DNA from: a virus
Reading direction: 5' to 3' (one strand)
IMG/VR virus record: IMGVR_UViG_3300022074_000428
Span: 1-21,736 of that record
DNA: 21,736 bases
The stretch's first letter is position 1, and each line of letters begins with the position of its first letter. Under the pieces are notes generated by a model, which worked only from the letters and a program-made list of their open reading frames with translations, had not been told where the DNA came from and did no database searches. Shown here one piece after another: positions 1-8,753 of the stretch. Position numbers and translations under genes: made by a program.

Positions 1-1368
1 GAACGCCAATGCGTTCGGGTCTGTTTCTTGTGTAATACCAGCTTGAATATTCTGCCAAGATGTACCGTTATAATATTTTAGCACATCATCAGTAGTGTTG
101 TAAAAAAGGTCGCCTTCATTAAGGCTTGAGCTAGGATTTGTAGCTCCTACACGATAACGGTCTGCAAAGCTGTTAACACCGCTAATATTTGTAGCGACAG
201 TAGTAATGTTTGTGTCATTGCTTGCAACAGTTGTCACATCAGATGTGATTCCGGCTACTGATGTAACATCAGAAGATATACCAGCAACGCTTGTCACATT
301 AGCCGATATTCCAGCTACCGTGGTTACATTTGCAGTAATGCCTGCTACCGCAGTTACGTCAGAAGTAATGCCGCCTAGATTATCAATATCTGTTGATATG
401 TCAGCAAGAGCGTCCATGTCAGCTACAATAGCTGCTGTTCCTAAAGTATTCATATCAGCAATAGCGGCACTTGTTCCAAGCAATCCTATTTGACTGCTTA
501 CTGCGGCTAGTGATTGAATGTCGGTACTATCACCAGCTACCGTAGTAACATCAGAGCTAATACCAGCTACTGTAGTCACATTAGCGGACACCCCTGCTAC
601 TGAAGTTACGTTTGCAGATATGCCAGCAACAGTATTAATATTTGAGGTATTACCAGCTACAGTCGTTACATTTGCACTAATTCCAGCAACGGTGCTAACG
701 TTAGTGCTTATGCCAGCAACAGTAGTTACGTTACTTGCAATAGCCGCTAAATCAGATATAGCATCTGTAGCTACCGTACCGTCTTCAATATCTGCAAGAG
801 TACCGATATCAGCAGATATTGCCGCAATAGTAGTTAACTGACCAATGTTAGGCCCTGCTTCTGGTATTCCAGTAGTAGAGTTGAAAGCTAACACTGTGCC
901 TTTACGAGTATTAAGGTTAGGCAAGTTAAGGTTTGCTGAAGCGTCTGAATCAGCAAGCTTTACAGTTCTGGTTAATCTTGTCTCTAATTCTTGCTCAATA
1001 GCAAAAATCTTGTCTAACTCTGTATTTAGTGAACTAATATTAAAAGGGCCTGACGTTGGAAAGTCAGTTGTTCTTTCAATATCAATGTCTCTAAAAATTG
1101 TATAGGTGGTAGTAGAAACGTAAGTGTCACCTAAGGTAATATAACCACCAGAAAATCCATCATCTACTGCCGTTCCTGTAACAGCAAATGTACCAGTTCC
1201 AGTACCTCTGGTTAAAGTAGTGTCATTTCCAGCAGAATCAGTAACAATAACATTAATGTCATCAAGATCAAAGAATGGGAAATCAATCGTTAACTGCGTT
1301 GTGTTGGCAGTTACCGCTTGGGTGTACTGGACTCTAGCGTCATTATCTGCAATTTGTATAGTAGCCAT
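1..1368 (-). CDS. Tail fibre protein, T7 gp17-like N-terminus, 3' end cut by window edge
   Basis: The reading frame starts at ATG 1368 and stays open for 456 codons to position 1, so the C-terminal receptor-binding part is missing. Residues 1-140 resemble the T7 fibre N-terminal domain that attaches to the tail (a beta-rich start, then TIDFPFFDLDDI, then a short helical stretch near 115-132). Residues 211-290 and 334-396 are tandem 10-residue repeats of the type ANVTTVAGIS, probably forming a trimeric shaft. Residues 401-441 (FADRYRVG ... YYNGTSWQNI) match a module I recall from many marine phage fibres. It is the last gene seen in the late operon. An AGGGA ribosome site overlaps the end of the gp16-like gene 7 nt upstream. 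Fibre function is well supported; the receptor is unknown. Plus-strand open frames opposite the repeats are shadows. Confidence 0.9.
   Translation of the reverse strand, partial: MATIQIADNDARVQYTQAVTANTTQLTIDFPFFDLDDINVIVTDSAGNDTTLTRGTGTGTFAVTGTAVDDGFSGGYITLGDTYVSTTTYTIFRDIDIERTTDFPTSGPFNISSLNTELDKIFAIEQELETRLTRTVKLADSDASANLNLPNLNTRKGTVLAFNSTTGIPEAGPNIGQLTTIAAISADIGTLADIEDGTVATDAISDLAAIASNVTTVAGISTNVSTVAGISANVTTVAGNTSNINTVAGISANVTSVAGVSANVTTVAGISSDVTTVAGDSTDIQSLAAVSSQIGLLGTSAAIADMNTLGTAAIVADMDALADISTDIDNLGGITSDVTAVAGITANVTTVAGISANVTSVAGISSDVTSVAGITSDVTTVASNDTNITTVATNISGVNSFADRYRVGATNPSSSLNEGDLFYNTTDDVLKYYNGTSWQNIQAGITQETDPNALAF
181..369 (-). repeat. 30-nt tandem repeats in tail fibre gene, distal block
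   Basis: About six units of 30 nt encode residues 334-396 of the fibre (TSDVTAVAGI, TANVTTVAGI, SANVTSVAGI and so on). The units differ mostly at synonymous or conservative positions, so this is an old, purified protein repeat rather than a fresh expansion. The last two units are degenerate (ASND, ATNI). Confidence 0.85.
499..738 (-). repeat. 30-nt tandem repeats in tail fibre gene, proximal block
   Basis: Eight 30-nt units encode residues 211-290 of the fibre. The core of each unit is N/D-V/I-T-T-V-A-G-I-S. A 43-residue non-repeat insert separates this block from the distal one. The spacing of Val and Ile suggests a beta-helical or coiled trimeric shaft, which is inference. Confidence 0.85.
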
Positions 1369-1375
1369 ACTTTAT

Positions 1376-4300
1376 CTATTCCCTATTGCTAGTTTGCTGT
1401 CTATTCACATTACCACCAAAAGCCCCATCATATATTGGGTCTAAATAAAACAAATTGCCACTTGGGAACACAAATCTCATATCTCTCATCGTGTCATCAG
1501 TAATGTTGTTGTTCAAAACATCCCCTATAACACTGCTTGCATTAAGCATTGTGCTACCAGCAGGGCCAAAAACAGACCCAACTTTAGCACCAGAATGAAC
1601 TGGATATTGCTGTTGCTCTGTTAACAATGGACGCATTCCTATTTTGTAGTCGCTAACCTTTTCAATTGCGTTGTTTACATCCATAAACCAACCTAAAACA
1701 CCGCTTCTATCTATTGCATTCATAAGCTTTTGGTCAGCAGTTTCGTCACTTGTTATACCATATTGGCTTCTTTTTATTTCATTAACCATAGCAGCCAATC
1801 CAACAATTAAAAATGCACCTTGCCAAAATGCACCATCTTTTTCTTGCAAACCAGCAGTGAGCATACGAACCATAGCCCCCTGACCGTATGATTTAAACTG
1901 GGTCATAAGAGAACCAATTTCAGTAGATGTCCATAAAGCCCTGTCTCCAGCACCGGGAGTTATAATGGTACGTTCTACATTCTGATTTAAAGCATTTCTA
2001 AACTTTAGACGTTGAGCCATAGCTTCGTCAGACCAGCCATCGGTATTAGGAATCCATTCGTTTCCTTCTTTTTGACCGTTCTTACGAATCTCTTTTCTCA
2101 TAATCCTATAGTCATTTTCACTTATACCATTCTTAAGAAGCTTTTCTTTTTCTGATTGAGAAAGGGACTTCCAGCCACCCTTTTTCATAATGCTTTCTGT
2201 CATTCTTAAAACGGTGACGTTACCAGCTATTTCCTTGATTGCCTGATTCCATATGTTCAAGCCGTTCATCATAAAGAACATGCCAGTTGCGTCATTCAAA
2301 CTACGCTCCACAGCAAAACGATTACCAAACAAATCGCCAATATCTGACATAGCATGCGCTCTTAAGCCAAGAACAGCATCTACAGCAATAGCCGCTTTGT
2401 CTAATTCGCCCTTGTTCATTTGCTTGATAGTATATGCTTGCTGGTCAAACATAGACTTGAAGCCCTTATGGTAAGCATTAGAAAAACCTTCAACCATAAC
2501 AATCCTTGCTATGTCAGGAACAGAGCTAACCATAGCACTGCCCATTCCTACTAAAACATTGAAAGACTTCATTGTTCTAACAAAACGACTTGAGAATGCA
2601 TGTGGGTCTTTAGAAGCACCATAAGTTCCACGTAGTCTGTCTCTTAAACCACGAATGTCTCTTATGTCCGCTTGTTTAGCTTTTGCTAGCTCAGACCTTT
2701 TAGCAAAGTCTGATGTTTCTGATATTAGCCTGTCATACTCTCTAGCAATTTCATCTATCTGGTCAGACATATCAAAGCTTCCGTATCTTCTAGCAAGCTC
2801 AATATCCATGCCCATAGTCTTTACATGGTGCTTAATTAAGGTTTCTATATCTCTTTCAAGAAACTCTTCTATAAGTTCATCAGGTATCTCAAAGCTTCTT
2901 CTTTGCGCTCCAGATGCGTTTTTAATAAAGTCAAGAGAGTCATACCCACCTTCTAAATCAACAAATGGCTTTCTTCTTGTAACCGAATCAAGTATTTCAG
3001 CGGCTATTTTGTCTGCGTTGGACGCATTTTCACCCTTCTTAATTAGATGAGTTCTTACTATATTTAAAAATCTTGGAGTGTTTTCTTCAATTTTATCTAC
3101 CCTATAAACTCTAGGGACATAAGATTCAGCAGTGTTTATAAGAACCCCAGATTCTTGGATTCTTGCAAGCTCTCTTTCTATAGACTGAACTGCTTTTGCG
3201 TCTCCAGACTCTCTGGCTACTTTAAGTTCTTTTTCTAATTGCTTGGTAAATAAACCTACTTGTTGAGCTTCTTCTTTAATAAAATTAAATACTGGCCTAT
3301 ATGCTTGAGCCGCTTCAGTAACAAATGATGAAGCGGAGTCACCCACTTTATCTATGTCACCTCTAGCCATTGCCATGCCTACACGTTGCCTAAACTCAAC
3401 TTCTGTAAGAGTGTTGTCTGCTCTTCTAAATATATCGCCTGTTTGCATTTTTAGCATTTCAACAGCACGACCAACATCGCTTTCTGGAACAGCCCTGTTT
3501 CTATATTTAAGATAAGCAGAATCAGAAACTCTTATAGACTCCAGTAACTTCGGCAAATAAGTAGTTCTAAACGTAGCTTCGACAGATTGGTCCATCTCTA
3601 TTCCAAAAGACCTAACCTTTTTCTGCATAATACCGCCAACGTCAACCATACCTACAGCTAGGTTTCTAACAAAAGCATTGTCACTGTTGAGCATTCTATT
3701 AACTGGATTCCACCCTAGCTTTTCAACTCCAATGCCAGTTTCTTCTAAACCCTCTTGCTCCAACTGACGATACATAGTTGTTCTTACTGTTTCAGGATTA
3801 GCCCCTGCTCCAGCAGATTTTGGCAATCTCTCGTATCCTTCTCCAACAGCTTCATCTGATTGACGCATTTGAGCTAGGTTTACAGCAGACATGTTCTTGC
3901 CAAAAGCAACGGTCAAAGTACCGCCAAGTATAGCGGCAGCAGTTAATGCCATTGCACTATGGCTAGCATCTCTCGCTTCATTTTGTGTTTCAATAATCCC
4001 TTGTTGCCCAGCAGTCATCATATATGTAAAAGCAGCACCCCCAAAGAATCTCCTTACAGGCCCAGCCCTCATAATTCTTACTGGTGCTATTGGGGACATT
4101 ATCGTTGGGGTGGCTAACGTAACACCAATACTAAACAAACTGCCATAATTAGACTGGTCAAGAACATACATGTCTTGCCTGTCTTCTTGCATACGTCTAT
4201 ATTTTTCCATGGCTTGCTCATGGCTACCTACATGCCTAAAGAAAAACAAACCATCCTCTCCAACAAGACGCTTAAGCTCCCTGTCTTTAAATGGAGAATA

Positions 4301-5251
4301 CCCAGGAACAGACCTCATTTTAGGGTCAATAGATGAATTTATCAGCCTGCCCAAAGCTGGACCTACATGATATTGGTCAATAGCCGCTTCAAAAGCCTGA
4401 CCAAGAGTAGGAGTGTAAAGATGATAGTCAAAAGAGTTTTCGTCTAATTTGCTGGCTACTCTTTGACCAAATCTATCAGACTCAAAGCCATACATTCTAT
4501 TGTGCAAATCACGATAGACATTGTTTTTAGGTATGCCCTTTTCTTCAATGAGCTTTTTTATTCTTAGCTCACTTTCCCTAGCTTGCTTTTGCTCTTTAGT
4601 AAGTTTGAAGGTTTTAGGTACTGTAAAGCTGTTCTCAACACCTATTTGAGAAGGCTTAAATAAAGCATCAAAGCTACCCTCTTCAGGTAAAGGGACACCT
4701 TCAGCTTCTAATTTTTTTTTTAAAACCACCCCAGAGAGAAGGCTGGCTTCTTTATTTCTTCTGGTAGAGTACCTGTCTCCAAAGTCCTCTAAATTAGCAA
4801 CAGCATCTTCCCAAGAACCACTTGTCACTTGCTTCCAAAAGTTAGGTGTTCTGCTTTCTAAGTCTCCGTACTGAAACGCAACAGATGCAACAACTGTTTG
4901 TTGCTCTGGAGAAAGCTCATCAAAATCACTGTTTGTAGCATTTTGCCATTTCTCTCTCAACTTGCTTAACTCTTTGGTTTTAGCAAAGTTATCTACTGTG
5001 ATTGCTTGCTCTTCAGATAAATTTAAGTTCTTTGCTATCTTCTGTGCCTCAGCACCTTTAAAGCCAAGAAAAGGTTTTAATGCTTCTTTTAGGTCATCAT
5101 CAAGACCTTCTAGGTCTGACTCTTGCCTTGCACCTAAATCAAACCCAGTTCCTATAGTAACCCCAGAAGAAGAAGCACCAGCATCAGGAACATATCCTGT
5201 TGTTTCAAAGCCTTCTAGTTCACGTATAAAATTCCAGTTTACTTTGCTCAT
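1376..5251 (-). CDS. Large internal virion protein, gp16-like, with N-terminal pesticin-type muramidase domain
   Basis: This 1291-residue protein is close in length to T7 gp16 (1318) and lies after gp14- and gp15-sized genes, so it is probably the ejected protein that spans the envelope. Residues 1 to about 177 look like a pesticin/T4-lysozyme-type muramidase: ELEGF with Glu13, VTIGTGFDLG with Thr32 and Asp38, and the end motif YSTRRNKEAS at 161-170. The Thr-Asp spacing of six matches pesticin. T7 gp16 instead carries a lytic transglycosylase domain here, so the enzyme class has been exchanged. Hydrophobic stretches lie near 371-393 and 432-450. The remainder is helical and unrecognised. The ATG shares its A with the stop of the gp15-like gene (TAATG). 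A ten-A run lies at codons 177-180. The muramidase call is by motif only. Confidence 0.85.
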   Translation of the reverse strand: MSKVNWNFIRELEGFETTGYVPDAGASSSGVTIGTGFDLGARQESDLEGLDDDLKEALKPFLGFKGAEAQKIAKNLNLSEEQAITVDNFAKTKELSKLREKWQNATNSDFDELSPEQQTVVASVAFQYGDLESRTPNFWKQVTSGSWEDAVANLEDFGDRYSTRRNKEASLLSGVVLKKKLEAEGVPLPEEGSFDALFKPSQIGVENSFTVPKTFKLTKEQKQARESELRIKKLIEEKGIPKNNVYRDLHNRMYGFESDRFGQRVASKLDENSFDYHLYTPTLGQAFEAAIDQYHVGPALGRLINSSIDPKMRSVPGYSPFKDRELKRLVGEDGLFFFRHVGSHEQAMEKYRRMQEDRQDMYVLDQSNYGSLFSIGVTLATPTIMSPIAPVRIMRAGPVRRFFGGAAFTYMMTAGQQGIIETQNEARDASHSAMALTAAAILGGTLTVAFGKNMSAVNLAQMRQSDEAVGEGYERLPKSAGAGANPETVRTTMYRQLEQEGLEETGIGVEKLGWNPVNRMLNSDNAFVRNLAVGMVDVGGIMQKKVRSFGIEMDQSVEATFRTTYLPKLLESIRVSDSAYLKYRNRAVPESDVGRAVEMLKMQTGDIFRRADNTLTEVEFRQRVGMAMARGDIDKVGDSASSFVTEAAQAYRPVFNFIKEEAQQVGLFTKQLEKELKVARESGDAKAVQSIERELARIQESGVLINTAESYVPRVYRVDKIEENTPRFLNIVRTHLIKKGENASNADKIAAEILDSVTRRKPFVDLEGGYDSLDFIKNASGAQRRSFEIPDELIEEFLERDIETLIKHHVKTMGMDIELARRYGSFDMSDQIDEIAREYDRLISETSDFAKRSELAKAKQADIRDIRGLRDRLRGTYGASKDPHAFSSRFVRTMKSFNVLVGMGSAMVSSVPDIARIVMVEGFSNAYHKGFKSMFDQQAYTIKQMNKGELDKAAIAVDAVLGLRAHAMSDIGDLFGNRFAVERSLNDATGMFFMMNGLNIWNQAIKEIAGNVTVLRMTESIMKKGGWKSLSQSEKEKLLKNGISENDYRIMRKEIRKNGQKEGNEWIPNTDGWSDEAMAQRLKFRNALNQNVERTIITPGAGDRALWTSTEIGSLMTQFKSYGQGAMVRMLTAGLQEKDGAFWQGAFLIVGLAAMVNEIKRSQYGITSDETADQKLMNAIDRSGVLGWFMDVNNAIEKVSDYKIGMRPLLTEQQQYPVHSGAKVGSVFGPAGSTMLNASSVIGDVLNNNITDDTMRDMRFVFPSGNLFYLDPIYDGAFGGNVNRQQTSNRE
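4712..4721 (-). other. A10 homopolymer at the muramidase/body boundary (possible slippage site)
   Basis: On the coding strand the sequence reads GTT TTA AAA AAA AAA TTA, ten A in a row, at codons Leu177-Lys180. Both alternative frames stop almost at once: one extra A gives ATT AGA AGC TGA, and one missing A gives AAT TAG. A product of 181-183 residues would be just the muramidase domain. It could equally be a neutral lysine run. The zero frame is intact here. Confidence 0.5.
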
Positions 5252-8200
5252 TATTTAAATCCAAGGCTGAGTACAGTTTCTTTTAATCTCCAAAGCTCTT
5301 CAATATCTTCTGTAGTGAAAGGCTCTATTGATTCATCCATTCTAAGGTAATCTGAGTTTTGGCCTAAACCAAAGTAAATCTCGTTTACCTTTTTTATCAA
5401 TGGATCAAATGAAGAAGGCTGTCTGCTTTCTTCCCATTTTTCAAATGTGTTTTGCAACAAGCCTCTATCAAGCAAACCGCCTAGAGATAAAAACCTCTTT
5501 ATTTTGCTAGACTTTACTTCTTGCAAAGCATTTTTATAGCTCTCGTTTTGTGAAGAATAAGCAAAGTCATATCTGTAGTTGTCTGACAAAATATATGGAA
5601 CACCAAGCTTGTCATACAAAGCTACCGTGTAGCTAGGCTTTCCACCCATATTGTCGTTAGCAAAAAACTTTATACTAGAGCCGCTTCCTACTTCTTGCAA
5701 AGCACTATAGAAGCTTTCATTTGCAATTCCCGGAACTGAGTTAACAGCTTGAACAACATCATTAACAATCATTTCGTGAGTTAAATTTACTACAGGTTTA
5801 GCATTTCTTCCAGCCACATCATCCATAGGAACTGTGGATTGAGCATGAGTAAGAACTGGAGATTCAACCATTTCTATTTTTCCAGTACGCTCATTCTCCT
5901 CTAACCCATAGCGTTTTCCAATGCTTGTTAAAACACCAAACATAATCTGCTCTGGAGCTACAGCCTTGCCATGCTGTAAAAGTCTTGAGTAAAAAAGGTC
6001 TTTTATAGAGTTCTTAACAACTGGATTATTCAAAACAACCTTATTTACATCATCAGTAGATATATTGTGTGTGTCAGCAAACTCTTGTATAAAACGTTCT
6101 CTTTGAGGGTCATTTTCGTTTATCCCTAACGCAGAACTTAGAGTCATCAAAACTGGACTTCCTATTCCAAAAGGAACATCCATTGTAAGTGTTTTTCTAA
6201 ATGTTTCTTGCAAAAACTCATCTGCAAGCTCTTCTGCGTTTCCATCTTTAATTCTTGTCCCAAAGTAATTGTTTAAGCCCCTATTGTAATCAACTGGGTT
6301 CTTAACAATCTCTTGAGCAACAGAAATACCAACGCTGTTAGCAAGCGTCATGTATGTTCTTTCTTCTTCAGAAATGTTGTTTTTCTCAAACAAGTCATAC
6401 ATTATGGCATATCTTGGCTTGTCGCTTTGACTAACCATTATGTCCATTGTCTGACCCAACACTCTAACGGCTCTATCTGTGGCTTCTTCGCTATACTTTG
6501 CTTGCTTAATAAGGTCTTTAACTTCAGGCAAAAGTAGCCCTTGAGAGTTTAAGGCAAATGATGCGGCTGTGTCAGCAGATGCTTGAAATACAGACTCATC
6601 ATTAGAAAACAAATCAATCTTAACAGATTGTCCATCTGGCATTATTGCTTTGTCATATCCAAAAGACTTAACATAAGCCTCGCTTTCTTTGTCACTCAAA
6701 GTCATTGATAAAGACAATTTGCTTTGTGCAGTTTGTGCCAAAACAATTTCATCTTTTCTTTTTTTCATATCCTTTTTGTACTTTGAAACATCGGCAAGAT
6801 AAGCGTCTTCTGTTGCCCACCCAGCACCTACACCATCTCCAATAACGCCGGATTTAATTAAGTCAGGTATTTTTCTTATAAAAGTTTCTGGTTGCACTTG
6901 GTATGAACTAAAATCACTCAACTCTCTTTTTAGCGTTGAAGAAACTACTGTTCTTTGAGGGCTTCTTGTTTTGGTATCAAAATATTTAAGATATTGAGCT
7001 TTTACTTCATAAAATTCCGATGGGTTTATTTGACCGTTTTCATGCATTTTTCTAACTTTTAGAAAAGCAGAAACCATTTGAGATTCTCCAACAGGGTCGC
7101 CAGAGGCTATAACATCTTCCCAGTTTAAAATTAAATCTTTAGCTGGGCTAAATTCCTCATTTATTCTTTGCTGGTCTGATGCCTTACTTTGCTGTAATGC
7201 ACTAAAGACTTGTGTAGGCTTAAGAACGCTTAAAATTGGGTCTTGATTTGAAATCATGTCCACAACGCTTTCACCATTTATAACTCTTGAAATGATGTTT
7301 TGGTAAGCAGACTCCCTCACCTTTGAGTCTTCAGTTAACTCAGCTTGTTTTAATCTTTGCAAACTGTTTGCGGTTACTGTCAAAGCCGTTCTTATTTGCT
7401 CCTCATCTATGTCAGGATTGCTGTAGGCTTCATCAACAATCTCTTCAATAGCTTCTAATGAACTGCTGTAACCGTAGTCTCCATTTTGGGTAAAGATTTT
7501 TTCAATCGCAGACTGACCAACTCTAATTGCAATTGCGCTTTGCTGGTTTGATCTTAACTGTTCTATTTTTAAAGGATTAACACCAAGGGTTTGCAAATTT
7601 TCAAGTATAACTTCATTCTCATCCTGAAGCTCTTGAACACGCATTTCAAAGCCCTCAACAGAAGAATCGTCATCTTCTACAGGACCAACTGCTGCTAAGT
7701 TACCTAATTCTTTTGTGTTTATAGAGAGGTTTTTTTGCAAACTTGCTATACCAACAAGTTCTGATTCCTTTTGCTGTTGAGCAAATGCTTGATTTTCAGA
7801 AGAAAGAAAAGCAGATTCTACCTTTGGCAATAATTGTGCAAATATAAAATCATCATTTAATTGCTCTCTAAGACCCTCAGCATAACCATTCATTTCAGCC
7901 CTAACTTGGTCAGGGTCGTTTTTATGTTTTATCAAAGCAATATTTGCTGAACTTTTTATATCATTTACAGCCGCCGCTACATAAGCACCTACTGCTGCTT
8001 TTCTGTGAGCTTGCAAAACTTTGTCTGCATCACTTTTAGGAAGATTTTTAACAGATTGTGAATAGTCAAGATTTATTAAAGGAGATAGTTTCCATTGCCC
8101 TTGTTCATCTTTTGTGTACTTAACACCAGCAGTTTTTCCATCTATTTCAGCTTGACGTATTGCATCGTTATAATCACGATTGCGAATTTGAGTCCCTATT

Positions 8201-8319
8201 TGAGATACACTTTGGCCAAGTTGCTGATATGCATTGGCGGCAGATTTGAACCCAGATAAATCAGGCATACCTGTAGGTTGAGTAAATACGCTTCTACCTT
8301 TTGTTCTTTGGAATGCCAT
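5251..8319 (-). CDS. Internal virion protein, gp15-like
   Basis: This protein of 1022 residues lies between the gp14- and gp16-like genes, the place of T7 gp15 (747 residues). In T7 this protein is ejected and forms part of the DNA-translocating channel across the envelope. The N-terminus (FTQPTGMPDLSGF, then QLGQSVSQIGTQIRNRDY) is of the kind I recall at the start of marine gp15-like proteins. The rest is long, mostly helical and acidic-polar, without a catalytic motif, transmembrane segment or signal peptide that I can see. It has TAATG overlaps with both neighbours, pointing to coupled translation and fixed stoichiometry. The assignment rests mainly on position and length. Confidence 0.75.
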   Translation of the reverse strand: MAFQRTKGRSVFTQPTGMPDLSGFKSAANAYQQLGQSVSQIGTQIRNRDYNDAIRQAEIDGKTAGVKYTKDEQGQWKLSPLINLDYSQSVKNLPKSDADKVLQAHRKAAVGAYVAAAVNDIKSSANIALIKHKNDPDQVRAEMNGYAEGLREQLNDDFIFAQLLPKVESAFLSSENQAFAQQQKESELVGIASLQKNLSINTKELGNLAAVGPVEDDDSSVEGFEMRVQELQDENEVILENLQTLGVNPLKIEQLRSNQQSAIAIRVGQSAIEKIFTQNGDYGYSSSLEAIEEIVDEAYSNPDIDEEQIRTALTVTANSLQRLKQAELTEDSKVRESAYQNIISRVINGESVVDMISNQDPILSVLKPTQVFSALQQSKASDQQRINEEFSPAKDLILNWEDVIASGDPVGESQMVSAFLKVRKMHENGQINPSEFYEVKAQYLKYFDTKTRSPQRTVVSSTLKRELSDFSSYQVQPETFIRKIPDLIKSGVIGDGVGAGWATEDAYLADVSKYKKDMKKRKDEIVLAQTAQSKLSLSMTLSDKESEAYVKSFGYDKAIMPDGQSVKIDLFSNDESVFQASADTAASFALNSQGLLLPEVKDLIKQAKYSEEATDRAVRVLGQTMDIMVSQSDKPRYAIMYDLFEKNNISEEERTYMTLANSVGISVAQEIVKNPVDYNRGLNNYFGTRIKDGNAEELADEFLQETFRKTLTMDVPFGIGSPVLMTLSSALGINENDPQRERFIQEFADTHNISTDDVNKVVLNNPVVKNSIKDLFYSRLLQHGKAVAPEQIMFGVLTSIGKRYGLEENERTGKIEMVESPVLTHAQSTVPMDDVAGRNAKPVVNLTHEMIVNDVVQAVNSVPGIANESFYSALQEVGSGSSIKFFANDNMGGKPSYTVALYDKLGVPYILSDNYRYDFAYSSQNESYKNALQEVKSSKIKRFLSLGGLLDRGLLQNTFEKWEESRQPSSFDPLIKKVNEIYFGLGQNSDYLRMDESIEPFTTEDIEELWRLKETVLSLGFK

Positions 8320-8753
8320 TATTTACCACCTATCTTAAAGCCATCTGTTGCCTGACCAACCCCCATAACTGCTTGCCCAATAGCGGCTGTCATCTTCGCC
8401 TTGCCTTCAGCCCTTGAACCAGCCGCACTTATCTGGAACTTTCGTCTATTAGACATTCCCATTAATTTTATAGATGATATGTCTTTCTTAGCTATCTTCT
8501 TTTCTTGACCAGCTAAAGTAGCTACAGATGCAGAAGTTCCTAAGGCAATGCCTTGTGCTGACATAGATGTGCCTAAAGAAGCAAGCTGTTTACGCAACTG
8601 AGTATTACGCTCTTCTTCTTGTTGACGAGCTTGAATAGAAGCCATTTCAGCCTGTTCTTCATAAGCCCTTGCTTCCATTTCGCTAGCGGCTTTAGCTTGT
8701 CTAGCACCAGCTAAACCAATTACAGCACCAGCTACTTGTGCATAAACACCCAT
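8319..8753 (-). CDS. Internal virion protein, gp14-like
   Basis: This 144-residue protein resembles internal virion protein B (T7 gp14, 196 residues), thought to form the pore in the outer membrane. A small-residue hydrophobic N-terminus (YAQVAGAVIGLAGARQAKAA, 4-23) is followed by a Gln/Glu-rich helix (about 24-60), an Ala/Ser/Gly-rich middle with SMSAQGIALGTSASVATLAG (63-82), and a Gly/Ala-rich amphipathic end. The pattern of Ala-rich helix, then QGIAxGTSASV, is common in marine gp14-like proteins as I remember them. It overlaps the upstream tail gene and the downstream gp15-like gene by TAATG. Confidence 0.75.
   Translation of the reverse strand: MGVYAQVAGAVIGLAGARQAKAASEMEARAYEEQAEMASIQARQQEEERNTQLRKQLASLGTSMSAQGIALGTSASVATLAGQEKKIAKKDISSIKLMGMSNRRKFQISAAGSRAEGKAKMTAAIGQAVMGVGQATDGFKIGGK

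Noticed and set aside
206-841. Plus-strand open frames with ATxVTxxxxPATVVT-like repeats
   Set aside because: They are the antisense of the fibre repeats; the 30-nt period keeps the opposite frame open. No ribosome site is present.
2655-3050. Plus-strand open frame of 131 codons
   Set aside because: It lies wholly inside the gp16-like gene on the other strand, with a Ser/Leu-rich composition typical of shadow frames.
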